From the NCBI GenBank assembly GCA_944376695.1, contig CALWDM010000001.1, forward strand, positions 62,001 to 126,000: a stretch of 64,000 bases of DNA. Reading direction: 5' to 3'. Under the pieces are notes generated by a model. It saw only the letters and a program-made list of their open reading frames with translations, was not told the DNA's origin and did not search any database. Source of the stretch: an uncultured Mediterraneibacter sp. GTDB taxonomy: Bacteria > Bacillota > Clostridia > Lachnospirales > Lachnospiraceae. A program made the translations under genes and the position numbers. Positions 33,603 to 42,023 of the stretch are shown here, one piece after another (within the stretch, counting starts at the first letter, position 1; every line of letters begins with the position of its first letter).

Positions 33603-34922
33603 TTAAATCTGAGTCAGAACAAAAATCTCATACAGCGCCCGGATCGCATTTTTGAAATCCTCGTGCTTCACGCCGACGATGATATTGAGCTCGCTGGAGC
33701 CCTGGTCGATCATTTTTACATTAATGTGCGCGTGCGCCAGAGCTGAGAAGATACGTCCGGCTGTACCGCGTGTGGATTTCATGCCGCGGCCGACAACCGC
33801 AACGAGGGCAAGATCCGACTCAAGCTCAACATGGTCCGGGTGGACCGCTCTCTGGATATCAGAGAGGATCTTCTGTTCCTTCTCCTCAAATGAATTTTTA
33901 TTTACAAAGATCGTCATTGTATCGATCCCTGACGGCATATGCTCGATGGACACTCCGTTGTCCTCAAACACCTGGAGCACCTTGCGGCAGAATCCGATTT
34001 CTGAATTCATCATCGCCTTCTCAATCGTGATGGAGGCGAACCCGTCTGTACCCGCGATCCCGGTGATCGTGTACTTCGGCTGACGGCAGGTGCTCTCTAC
34101 AATAAGAGTCCCTTTGTCTTCCGGAGCATTTGTATTTCGGATGTTGATCGGGATGCCTGCCTTTCTTACCGGGAAGATCGCGTCTTCATGGAGAACGCTT
34201 GCTCCCATGTAAGAAAGCTCTCTCAGCTCTTTGTAAGTGATCGTCTCGATGGATTTCGGATTCTTTACGATGCGGGGATCTGCGATGAGGAAGCCGGATA
34301 CGTCAGTCCAGTTCTCATACAGATCTGCACGCACGGCAAGCGCCACAAGGGAGCCTGTGACGTCAGAACCGCCGCGGGAAAACGTCACCACAGTCCCGTC
34401 CGACTTTGCGCCGTAAAACCCGGGTACGACCGCTGCGTCTGTATCTTGGAGCCTTGCCGAGAGCAGTTCATCCGTCGCCCCGGCGTTAAAAGAACCGTCA
34501 TCGTTAAACCGGATGACCTCCGCCGCGTCGACAAACTCAAATCCGAGATAAGACGACATAATCTTTCCGTTCAGGAATTCTCCTCTTGAAGCAGCGTAAT
34601 CCACTCCTGCCTCATTCTGAAAATTTTCGCGTATGACTTCGAAGTCCTGATCCAGGGAACAGTCCAGGTTCAGTCCGTCAATGATCTCCTGATATCTCTC
34701 TCTGATATCGGCAAGCTGTCCTGAAAAGTCCTCTCCCTTTACGGCTGACTCATAGCAGGCATACAGCATATCCGTTACCTTTGTATCATTGGAAAAACGC
34801 TTGCCGGGAGCAGACGGAACGACATAACGCCTGTTCTCATCATCGTGGATGATCGTCCCCACCTTTTTAAACTGATCAGCGCTTGCCAGGGAACTTCCGC
34901 CAAACTTCACTACTTTCTTCAT
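33603..34922 (-). CDS. lysC: Aspartate kinase
   Basis: 439 residues from ATG 34922, preceded by GGAGGAAGAAAAAG; the frame is open far upstream into rng but without a start signal. The N-terminal KFGGSSLA is the ATP/aspartate motif; SRGEFLNGKIMSSYLG and FSRGGSDVTGSLVALA are the kinase core. Two ACT domains at the C-terminus (TGIAGTDGFASITIEKAMM; LALVAVVGRGMKSTRGTAGRIF) allow feedback by lysine or threonine. First step of the aspartate pathway. It is unusual among the ribosome genes and has its own promoter. Confidence 0.95.
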   Translation of the reverse strand: MKKVVKFGGSSLASADQFKKVGTIIHDDENRRYVVPSAPGKRFSNDTKVTDMLYACYESAVKGEDFSGQLADIRERYQEIIDGLNLDCSLDQDFEVIRENFQNEAGVDYAASRGEFLNGKIMSSYLGFEFVDAAEVIRFNDDGSFNAGATDELLSARLQDTDAAVVPGFYGAKSDGTVVTFSRGGSDVTGSLVALAVRADLYENWTDVSGFLIADPRIVKNPKSIETITYKELRELSYMGASVLHEDAIFPVRKAGIPINIRNTNAPEDKGTLIVESTCRQPKYTITGIAGTDGFASITIEKAMMNSEIGFCRKVLQVFEDNGVSIEHMPSGIDTMTIFVNKNSFEEKEQKILSDIQRAVHPDHVELESDLALVAVVGRGMKSTRGTAGRIFSALAHAHINVKMIDQGSSELNIIVGVKHEDFKNAIRALYEIFVLTQI

Positions 34923-34997
34923 TCTTTTTCTTCCTCCAAATGCCGAACTTTTATCATTCTGTACTCCGGCGCCGGTCCGGCGCACTCTCGGTACCAT

Positions 34998-35026
34998 ATT
35001 ATAACGCTTCCCTGCGGGCTTGTAAA
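34998..35026 (-). promoter_or_regulatory. lysC promoter inside the 3' end of rng
   Basis: Minus strand TTTACA (35026-35021), 17-bp spacer, TATAAT (35003-34998), ending right at the rng stop codon. The leader then carries a short GC hairpin (GCGCC-GGACC-GGCGC). It is too short (about 70 nt) for a lysine riboswitch. Confidence 0.7.
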
Positions 35027-36237
35027 TGATAATTTTCCTCTTCGTAAAGCGGCCTTCGGACTTTCCTGCGGGTGACTTCCACGAGTCCGAGAGGCGTGAT
35101 ATCCACAAGCGACGTCTGGATCGGATCCTTTGCAAGATGAAAGCGGAATTCCTGGAGCAGCTGACGCGTATGTTCCTCTGATCCCATATTGATAAAATCA
35201 ATGATAATGATCCCGGACAGGTTCCTCAGACGGATCTGTCTCGCAGCCTCTCTCGCGGCCTCCATGTTTACCTTCAGAGCTCCCTCTTCGCTCTGCGCCC
35301 TGCTCCCCGCCTTTGCGGCTGTCTTCCCGGAATTCACATCAATGACGGTCAGAGCTTCCGTAGGCTGGATGATAAGATATCCTCCTGTCTTGAGCCAGGC
35401 GCGCTCCCTCAGCGCTTTTTCCAGGATTGTCTGCGTACCGTACAGCTTATCCAGTGGGAAAGACGGATCATCGTAGAGCTTTAAAAGAGACAGTTTATCC
35501 GGAAGTTCAGCCCGGAAATAAGATTGTATCCTTGTATACAATCTCTTGTCTCCCATGATGATCTCCTTCATCCCTTCCATATAGACATTTTTCAGATCCA
35601 GGATATAGGAAGGCGGCGCTGACTTCAGACAGGAAAAGCATTTTCTTGTGGCCGCTGTCTGAAAGAGTGATATATATTCTTCTCTGAGAGAGCTGATCTC
35701 ATCGAGCACCTCCTGGAACGGGACGTCTTTTGCATTCGTCCGTACAATGATCCCATATCTGTCGTTCTGGAAACCGCTCAGCTTTTCCTTGTATTCATCC
35801 CTCAGGCTTTTCGGGATCTTGGAAGATACTCCGATCCTGGTATTCCCGTGGGTCAGGACAGCATATCTCCCGGTAAAGCTGATGCTGCCTGTCACGGTAG
35901 GCGCTTTCGTCCTGACTGCCTCCCGGCTGATCTGAACGACAAGCTCATCTCCGATGCAGAGCGCTTTTTTCCCTGACTTATGTGTAAAGAAGGAGAGCGC
36001 TGTATCCTTCATATCATAATAGCAGTTCACACCTTTTTCGATTTCTATAAATGCCGCGCCGATATTCGGGACAATATTTTTGACTTTGCCCACATAAACG
36101 TCGCCCAGCCTGTGGCTTCCAGCCCCCCGCTCTTCTTCCGGCGCACTGTGGATCTCAACGATCTCCCCGTCTTCCAGAAAAAAGGTCCGTATCCTGTTGT
36201 CACGTTTTTCGATCAGGATCTTCCGTTCCAATCTCAT
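34999..36237 (-). CDS. rng: Ribonuclease E/G family endoribonuclease, short form
   Basis: 412 residues. An S1 domain lies near the start (HRLGDVYVGKVKNIVPNIGAAFIEIEKG). The DNase-I-like catalytic domain carries both metal-binding aspartates, ALTVIDVNSGK (about 305) and GIIIIDFINMG (about 350). LVDITPLGLVEVTRRKVRRPL is followed almost at once by the stop. The usual Zn-link (C-P-x-C) and small domain of RNase E/G are missing; the only C-x-x-C (KCFSC, about 200) lies elsewhere. It processes rRNA and mRNA 5' ends. AGAAAGGAAG precedes the ATG. Position upstream of rplU is standard. Confidence 0.92.
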   Translation of the reverse strand: MRLERKILIEKRDNRIRTFFLEDGEIVEIHSAPEEERGAGSHRLGDVYVGKVKNIVPNIGAAFIEIEKGVNCYYDMKDTALSFFTHKSGKKALCIGDELVVQISREAVRTKAPTVTGSISFTGRYAVLTHGNTRIGVSSKIPKSLRDEYKEKLSGFQNDRYGIIVRTNAKDVPFQEVLDEISSLREEYISLFQTAATRKCFSCLKSAPPSYILDLKNVYMEGMKEIIMGDKRLYTRIQSYFRAELPDKLSLLKLYDDPSFPLDKLYGTQTILEKALRERAWLKTGGYLIIQPTEALTVIDVNSGKTAAKAGSRAQSEEGALKVNMEAAREAARQIRLRNLSGIIIIDFINMGSEEHTRQLLQEFRFHLAKDPIQTSLVDITPLGLVEVTRRKVRRPLYEEENYHLQARREAL

Positions 36238-36264
36238 TCTTCCTTTCTCTGCTGTTCCCGGATA

Positions 36265-36972
36265 TTACACTGTCATCTCCTGCCCCAGTGATTCCAGGGA
36301 TACAAGGTTTCTCTTTCCGGCCTCTCCCATATCTGCGTACATCTCAAGCCTGTGATAAGCAAATGAGACAGACTCTTCCGGGACTGTGCTCTCAGAGAGA
36401 AATGTCTCCATCACAAGATCCGGCTTTAAATTTTCCGCGCTTCCCGCCGCAAGCCGGAGGAGGACGCTCTCTCCCCTTATCTCCCACCTGTATATCAGCG
36501 GGCGGATGTCAACTTCCCTCTCGCTGCGCTTTGTCTGTTTAATGACGCGGATTTCCTTTTGCTCCATAAAATCTGAAAATCTCTCTTTCCAGTTTTCCGG
36601 AAGTGTTCCTCTTTTCACAGAGACAAGATAGTCTGCCGCCGCAAGGATTGTCATCCCTGTCATCTTCTTCTCGTCCTGGATCTGCCGGATACTGAGCACC
36701 TCGATCCCTTCCACACATTCTTCATTCATCCGCTTTACAGCTTCCTGACTGTCCACCGGGGCTGTCAGCTCGATATCCAGATATTCCCCGTCGCTTGTCA
36801 GGCCGATCCCCAGCGGGCTGGCAAAAGACATGATCATATGGGGACTGTATCCTCCTGTAAATGCGATGGGGATGTCCGCCCGTCTCATAAGCTTCTGGAA
36901 AAAACGCATGACATCCAGATGCCCGATAAAGCGAAGGGCACCGTATTTCCTGAATTTAATTCTTGCCTTCAT
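36265..36972 (-). CDS. TIGR03936-type radical-SAM-associated protein (DUF2344)
   Basis: About 235 residues from ATG 36972, which follows GGAGGAGGTGTCTG. Family start RIKFRKYGALRFIGHLDVMRFFQKLMRRADIPIAFTGGYSPHMIMSFASPLGIGL, then DGEYLDIELTAPVDSQEAVKRMNE. It has no Fe-S motif itself; it pairs with the TIGR03960 radical SAM protein whose 3' end overlaps its start by 17 bp. In many bacteria the two are fused, which supports a joint function, still unassigned, possibly on tRNA or ribosomal targets. Confidence 0.9.
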   Translation of the reverse strand: MKARIKFRKYGALRFIGHLDVMRFFQKLMRRADIPIAFTGGYSPHMIMSFASPLGIGLTSDGEYLDIELTAPVDSQEAVKRMNEECVEGIEVLSIRQIQDEKKMTGMTILAAADYLVSVKRGTLPENWKERFSDFMEQKEIRVIKQTKRSEREVDIRPLIYRWEIRGESVLLRLAAGSAENLKPDLVMETFLSESTVPEESVSFAYHRLEMYADMGEAGKRNLVSLESLGQEMTV

Positions 36973-38821
36973 AGCAGACACCTCCTCCGAACGACGCGGC
37001 GCCGCAGCCGGAGCACTGCATCCGGCAGTTTGGCGTGATCTCGCCCTTTATTGCCCTTTCCCACTCTCTGCGCAGGAATCTCCGGCTCACGCCGATATCG
37101 ATAAAATCCCACGGAAAGAGTTCGTCATCTCCGCGCTGCCTCAAATTATAAAAATCAATATCCACCCCGGTATTTTCAAACGCCTGCATCCAAAGATCAT
37201 TGCGGAAGCATTCTGTCCAAGAGTCAAAGAGGCATCCGAGCCGGTAGGCCTCCTCGATCACACGGCCGACTTTTCGGTCGCCCCTTGCCGTAACCCCTTC
37301 CAGGACCGTAGTCTGGGCGTCATGCCAGTTATATTTCAGGCTCTTGCGGTTCAGCTGCGCCTGAAATTCCTCTCTGACGACAGAGGCGCGTCTTGTATAC
37401 TCCTCGGCGGATAACATAGAGGCCCACTGAAAGGGCGTAAAAGGCTTGGGCACAAAGAAGGACGAGCTTGCCGTGATCTGGCATTTCCCTTTTCTCTGCT
37501 CTTTCGGGATCTCGTAATACCTGCGCGCCACCCGGTCGGACAGGCGCGCGATCTCCCTCATATCCTCCTCTGTCTCCGTCGGAAGTCCCAGCATAAAATA
37601 CAGCTTTACCTTGCTCCATCCGCCTTCGAAGGCCTGTCCCGCCCCTTCCAGGATATCCTCTTCCGTAAGCCCTTTATTGATTACATCCCTCATCCTCTGA
37701 GAACCCGCTTCCGGCGCAAAAGTAAGGCTGCTTTTCCTGATATCCTGGACGCGGCTCATGACATCCAGAGAAAAAGCGTCGATGCGCAGAGACGGGAGTG
37801 AGATATTGATTCCCCTGTCTTTGAACTCATCGATCAGGAAAGTCACAAGCTCTTTCAATTCAGAGTAATCACTGGAACTCAGGGAACTCAGAGAGATTTC
37901 CTCATGGCCTGTATTTTTCAACATAGCACGGGCGTATTCTTTGAGTTTTTCCACATTCCGCTCCCTCGTAGGGCGGTAGATCATCCCGGCCTGGCAGAAA
38001 CGGCATCCCCGGATGCAGCCGCGCTGGATCTCGAGCACTACTCTGTCCTGGGTCGCTTTGATAAAAGGAACCACCGGCTTCATGGGATAAGGGCTGTCTG
38101 TCACTTCCATGACAGCCTGCTTCTTTATCTTTTCGGGAGCGTGCGCATTATTGGGCGTAAATGACAGCAGCGTCCCGTCTTCCCTGTAGACGGCATCATA
38201 AAACTGCGGCACATAGAGGCCTTCGATCTCAGCGGCTCTCTCCAGGAATTCCTTCCGGCTTTTCCCGGATCCTTTCCACTCTTTATAGGCATCCAGCAGC
38301 TCGTCATAAACCGTCTCTCCCTCTCCGATATAAAAGAGATCAAAGAACTCCGCAAGAGGCTCAGGGTTATAGGTGCACGGCCCGCCGCCGATCACAATGG
38401 GATCTGCGTCCGTCCGATCTGCCGCGTGGAGAGGGATATGGCTCAGTTCCAGGATCTGAAGGATGTTTGTATAGCACATCTCAAACTGGATCGTAATGCC
38501 GAGGAAGTCAAAATCCTTTACCGGGTCCTGGGATTCCAGGGCAAAGAGGGGGATCTTCTTCTCCCGCATCACCTTATCCAGATCGACCCACGGGGAATAG
38601 ACCCTCTCACACCAGACGTCGTCCCTGCGGTTGAACATATCGTACAGGATCTGGATGCCCAGGTGGGACATGCCGATCTCATATACATCCGGAAAGCACA
38701 TGGCAAAGCGGATATCCACCTTGTCTCTGTCCTTCATCACAGAATTCACCTCGCCGCCGATATAGCGAGCCGGCTTTTCAATATTCAGCAGTATTTCATC
38801 GCTTAAAGCTAATTTCCTCAT
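36956..38821 (-). CDS. TIGR03960-type B12-binding-domain radical SAM protein
   Basis: 621 residues. N-terminal region with a cobalamin-binding-like domain (FAMCFPDVYEIGMSHLGIQILYDM and the later IVIGGGPCTYNPEPLAEFFDLFYIGEGE). The radical SAM cluster is CIRGCRFCQAGMIYRPTRER (about 270-290), with C-x3-C-x2-C intact. LRIDAFSLD and FAPEAGSQRMRDVINKG complete the TIM barrel. A Cys-rich tail (CRMQCSGCGAASFGGGVC) ends the protein and could hold a second cluster or metal. GAGGTAAAGT precedes the ATG. Reaction unknown; always found with DUF2344. Confidence 0.92.
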   Translation of the reverse strand: MRKLALSDEILLNIEKPARYIGGEVNSVMKDRDKVDIRFAMCFPDVYEIGMSHLGIQILYDMFNRRDDVWCERVYSPWVDLDKVMREKKIPLFALESQDPVKDFDFLGITIQFEMCYTNILQILELSHIPLHAADRTDADPIVIGGGPCTYNPEPLAEFFDLFYIGEGETVYDELLDAYKEWKGSGKSRKEFLERAAEIEGLYVPQFYDAVYREDGTLLSFTPNNAHAPEKIKKQAVMEVTDSPYPMKPVVPFIKATQDRVVLEIQRGCIRGCRFCQAGMIYRPTRERNVEKLKEYARAMLKNTGHEEISLSSLSSSDYSELKELVTFLIDEFKDRGINISLPSLRIDAFSLDVMSRVQDIRKSSLTFAPEAGSQRMRDVINKGLTEEDILEGAGQAFEGGWSKVKLYFMLGLPTETEEDMREIARLSDRVARRYYEIPKEQRKGKCQITASSSFFVPKPFTPFQWASMLSAEEYTRRASVVREEFQAQLNRKSLKYNWHDAQTTVLEGVTARGDRKVGRVIEEAYRLGCLFDSWTECFRNDLWMQAFENTGVDIDFYNLRQRGDDELFPWDFIDIGVSRRFLRREWERAIKGEITPNCRMQCSGCGAASFGGGVCYEGKN

Positions 38822-38829
38822 ACTTTACC

Positions 38830-39447
38830 TCATTTTATTTTTTCCCAGATCTCCTCATCGAATTTCCGGTCTTTATAATAGTAAGGCCGGTCCGCTTCGG
38901 TGATCTCCCGGATCACCCGGCAGGGATTGCCCGCTGCACAGACATTGGCCGGAATATCCTTTGTCACGACGCTTCCCGCGCCGATCACAGCATTGTCTCC
39001 GATCGTGACGCCGGGGAGAATGACACAGCTTCCGCCGATCCATACATTGTCACCGATCGTAACAGGGATCCCGTACTCATAGCCGGAATTCCTGCTGTCA
39101 GGATGAATGGGATGCCCCGCTGTATAGATGGATACATTCGGGCCGAACATTACATGATTTCCGATCCGGATCTTCGCCACATCCAGCATGACACATCCGG
39201 TATTTGCATAGAAATTCTCGCCCAGAATGATGTGCGTCCCGTACTCGCAGTGGAAGGGCGGCTCAAAGTACATGTTTTCACCGTGGACAATCCCCGCCTC
39301 ATCCAGAAATTTTCTCCCTGCTTCCGGGTCAAAGGGCATAACCATATTATATTGTCTGATTGCTTTTTTGGCAGTCAATTGTTCTTCCATGACACTGGCA
39401 TCAGAATAATATGCCATTTCGTGGTCTCTTCGGTATCTGTTATCCAT
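38830..39447 (-). CDS. Sugar O-acetyltransferase (maltose/galactoside acetyltransferase type)
   Basis: 205 residues. An N-terminal Mac domain (AYYSDASVMEEQLTAKKAIRQYN) precedes a left-handed beta-helix of hexapeptide repeats (IRIGNHVMFGPNVSIYTAGHPIHPD; GDNVWIGGSCVILPGVTIGDNAVIGAGSVVTKDIP). The catalytic His is in AGHPIHPD. These enzymes move acetyl from acetyl-CoA to the 6-OH of sugars such as maltose or galactosides. AAGGAGGAGAAT precedes the ATG. It lies only 8 bp upstream of the radical SAM gene, so it may lead that operon. Confidence 0.92.
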   Translation of the reverse strand: MDNRYRRDHEMAYYSDASVMEEQLTAKKAIRQYNMVMPFDPEAGRKFLDEAGIVHGENMYFEPPFHCEYGTHIILGENFYANTGCVMLDVAKIRIGNHVMFGPNVSIYTAGHPIHPDSRNSGYEYGIPVTIGDNVWIGGSCVILPGVTIGDNAVIGAGSVVTKDIPANVCAAGNPCRVIREITEADRPYYYKDRKFDEEIWEKIK

Positions 39448-39511
39448 ATTCTCCTCCTTACTTGAATCTGTTCGTTCTATTTTACACCGACTTTATGCAG
39501 AAAACAACAAA

Positions 39512-39554
39512 AAAGTGACCTCTGTCATATGGTCAGTAAAACAGAGATCACTTT
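39512..39554 (-). terminator. Terminator after the small membrane-protein gene
   Basis: Arms AAAGTGACCTCTGT and ACAGAGATCACTTT with one mismatch, followed on the minus strand by TTTTTTGTTGTTTT. It ends the histidine and small-protein transcript. Confidence 0.85.
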
Positions 39555-39594
39555 GTCTGTTTGTAAAGAAATAAACAAAAAAGCTTACCTTTCT

Positions 39595-39915
39595 TCACAG
39601 ATTCTTCCACGCTTCCACTGCTGCATCCATATCAAACTCTTTCCCGATCTGATTCACAATGGACGTACTGTTTACCTCAGCCACCCCGGCATTGCTCTGA
39701 TCCATGTATACAAAGCAGATAAAACACAGAATACCAATCACCAGGCGTAAATAGAAGCTTCCGCCTGTCTGTTCTTTCTGTCCCTCTTCTCTGTGGTACA
39801 GCTCATGATAGATCCTGCCATATCTGGGGTGAACGGCAGGGATGTCCCTGCGTTCATCGTACAGCCTCCTCGTCTGCCGGAGAAGCTCTCTGCGGCGCAT
39901 TTCCGAATCATTCAT
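39595..39915 (-). CDS. Hypothetical single-pass membrane protein
   Basis: 106 residues. A charged, arginine-rich cytoplasmic head (MRRRELLRQTRRLYDERRD) is followed by a helix-forming HPRYGRIYHELYHREEG, then one membrane segment (YLRLVIGILCFICFVYMD) and a short outside tail (QIGKEFDMDAAVEAWKNL). GGAAGGAACAGTAT precedes the ATG. It lies 206 bp downstream of the histidine operon. No family recognised and no function proposed. Confidence 0.65.
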   Translation of the reverse strand: MNDSEMRRRELLRQTRRLYDERRDIPAVHPRYGRIYHELYHREEGQKEQTGGSFYLRLVIGILCFICFVYMDQSNAGVAEVNSTSIVNQIGKEFDMDAAVEAWKNL

Positions 39916-40120
39916 ATACTGTTCCTTCCCTTCCCCGCGATTCCTTCTCCCTGCTCCCCATCGATTCGTGTCACGGACGAAGTCCGTACCTGATGTACAG
40001 GCAAGATAAAAGGCAAGTCATACGGTATTGCCAGCTACAATATCCTATGTCTCTGCCTCTTTTATTAGAACCGGACAGTTACCGCCCGTCAGCCGCCCCG
40101 TCTGGTTTCCTGTATTTCCG
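39916..40120. other. Non-coding gap downstream of the histidine operon
   Basis: 205 bp without a credible gene. It contains one perfect hairpin, ACGGAC-GAA-GTCCGT (about 39972-39986), without a T-run on either strand. No promoter was seen with confidence. Confidence 0.4.
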
Positions 40121-41404
40121 CTATCTGTCCGCGAGCTCCTCCGTAATATCCTCCCACGTCACGCCCCGCTCCACCATGAGCACCATCGCGTGGTAAAGGA
40201 AGTCTGCGAGCTCATATTTTATTTCTTCCGGATTGGGATTCTTTGCGGCAATCACGATCTCTGTCGCCTCCTCCCCGACTTTCTTCAAGATTTTATCCAG
40301 CCCTTTATCAAACAGATAATTCGTATAGGAGCCCTCTTTTGGATTCCGCCTGCGGTCCATGATCGTATCATAGACGGATTCAAATATCTGGAGAGGATTT
40401 TTTGCGTCATGGTCCGTACCTACGATTGTTGTGTAGAAGCACGAACGGTTTCCTGTATGGCATGCCGCCCCGATCTGCTCTACCTTTGCAAGGATGGTAT
40501 CTCTGTCACAGTCCGCGGCAAGAGAGCGAACGTACTGATAGTGCCCGGATGTCTCTCCCTTCACCCACTGGCACTGTCTGCTCCTGCTGTAGTAAGTCAT
40601 GCGCCCTGTCTTGACAGTATGGTCGAATGCCTCTTCATTCATATACGCCATCATCAGGACTTCGTTTGTCTTATAGTCCTGTACGATGACCGGGATCAGT
40701 CCCTGCTCGTTCAGTTTAAACTCAGAAAACTCCATCACGCTCTCAAAGGAAGTCATCTGGATGCCCGCATCCGAGCAGATTTCCTTGAATTCATTAAAAT
40801 CCATGTCCAGGCTGCTGACAAACATGCCTGATACCCCTTTTACGCCGTCTGATTTCAGGATACGCAGGATCTCCGACTGCTCCATCGTATCTGTAAGGAC
40901 TACGCAGGGAACGTCTGTCACATTGATAACCGAGTTCAGGTCCAGCCTGTGCATGAATACGATCTCTGTGCTGTATTCCTCGATCAGATGCTGCTGCTTA
41001 AAGAGAGCGTCAAAATCATTGAGGGATACCGCGATCCTCTCTTTTCCGAACCGCTTTGATACTTCCTCGATCAGATCGATGGAGGAACGCCTGGAAAAGT
41101 TCAGGACCGCTCTCTTCGCGCCTGCGTAAAGCAGCTTCTTCACATCCTCTGTCCGTCTGATATTCCCTCCCGCAATCATCGGGATACTGATGACGCGGCT
41201 GATCTTACGGATCAGATCAATTGACTCATCATGTTCTTCCTCGCTGTCTGAGAGGTCAAAGACGATCAGCTCGTCAGCCCCTTTTTCACTGTACTGCTTT
41301 GCCAGTTCAATGACATCGTCAGCCATGACCGACCTGTCGTCAAACCATTTCACTGCCTTCCCGCCGTCGATAAATATACACGGGGTCAGTCTTTTATAGC
41401 TCAT
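40121..41404 (-). CDS. hisIE: HisF-like domain fused to HisI and HisE
   Basis: 427 residues in three parts. Residues about 1-225 resemble a HisA/HisF half-barrel protein ([63 protein letters not shown]). Both HisF catalytic aspartates are replaced: PC-LDV is PC-IFI, and the AID segment is VSLNDF. HisI (about 230-315) has [27 protein letters not shown] and zinc cysteines including [10 protein letters not shown]. HisE (about 330-427) has [23 protein letters not shown]. HisIE opens the PR-ATP ring after pyrophosphate removal. GGAGAAGAGATAC precedes the ATG. Last gene of the his operon. Confidence 0.9.
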   Translation of the reverse strand: MSYKRLTPCIFIDGGKAVKWFDDRSVMADDVIELAKQYSEKGADELIVFDLSDSEEEHDESIDLIRKISRVISIPMIAGGNIRRTEDVKKLLYAGAKRAVLNFSRRSSIDLIEEVSKRFGKERIAVSLNDFDALFKQQHLIEEYSTEIVFMHRLDLNSVINVTDVPCVVLTDTMEQSEILRILKSDGVKGVSGMFVSSLDMDFNEFKEICSDAGIQMTSFESVMEFSEFKLNEQGLIPVIVQDYKTNEVLMMAYMNEEAFDHTVKTGRMTYYSRSRQCQWVKGETSGHYQYVRSLAADCDRDTILAKVEQIGAACHTGNRSCFYTTIVGTDHDAKNPLQIFESVYDTIMDRRRNPKEGSYTNYLFDKGLDKILKKVGEEATEIVIAAKNPNPEEIKYELADFLYHAMVLMVERGVTWEDITEELADR

Positions 41405-41431
41405 GTATCTCTTCTCCTTTTTTCTCCATTC

Positions 41432-42022
41432 TCAGAGGGTCCCTTTTGTGGACCACACCCCCTGAATCCGTGGCTCCGGCGACACTGCCATGTCGAGCGC
41501 CTTTCCGAATGCCTTAAACATTGCCTCCGCCATATGGTGGTTATTTCCTTTTTCCATGATCTTCACATGCAGGTTTATCGCCGCGCTGTATGAGACGGCA
41601 TAGAAAAACTCCCGCACCATTTCCGTGTCCATTGTCCCCAGAGCGGGCACGGTAAACTCTGCATCATATTTCAGATAAGGACGCCCGGAGAGATCCACCG
41701 CGCACAGAGCCAGCGTTTCGTCCATGGGAAGGATAAAATATCCGTACCGCTTGATCCCCGCCTTGTCTCCCAGGGCATCCGCGATCGCCTGCCCAAGCAC
41801 GATCCCCGTGTCCTCTATGGTGTGGTGGCTGTCCACTTCCACATCCCCCCGCACCTTTACTTCCAGGTCAAAGAGCCCGTGGCGCGCGAACCCGTCCAGC
41901 ATATGGTCAAAGAACGGGATCCCGGTGTCGATCTTATTTAAGCCCTGTCCGTCAAGATTGATCTTCAGGCTGATATCAGTCTCTTTCGTCTTTCTTATGA
42001 AGGTTCCGATTCGCTGTTCCAT
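41432..42022 (-). CDS. hisB: Imidazoleglycerol-phosphate dehydratase
   Basis: 196 residues from ATG 42022, preceded by AGGAGGAGAGATGAG. Metal-binding repeats GIPFFDHMLDGFARHG, DSHHTIEDTGIVLGQA and the C-terminal NNHHMAEAMFKAFGKAL carry the di-manganese histidines. Monofunctional type without a phosphatase domain. It dehydrates imidazole-glycerol phosphate to imidazole-acetol phosphate. The hisD stop lies directly before the start. Confidence 0.97.
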   Translation of the reverse strand: MEQRIGTFIRKTKETDISLKINLDGQGLNKIDTGIPFFDHMLDGFARHGLFDLEVKVRGDVEVDSHHTIEDTGIVLGQAIADALGDKAGIKRYGYFILPMDETLALCAVDLSGRPYLKYDAEFTVPALGTMDTEMVREFFYAVSYSAAINLHVKIMEKGNNHHMAEAMFKAFGKALDMAVSPEPRIQGVWSTKGTL

Positions 42023-42023
42023 C

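Noticed and set aside
34923..34998. Lysine riboswitch upstream of lysC
   Set aside because: The leader is only about 70 nt, whereas the lysine riboswitch needs around 170 nt; no conserved core is seen.
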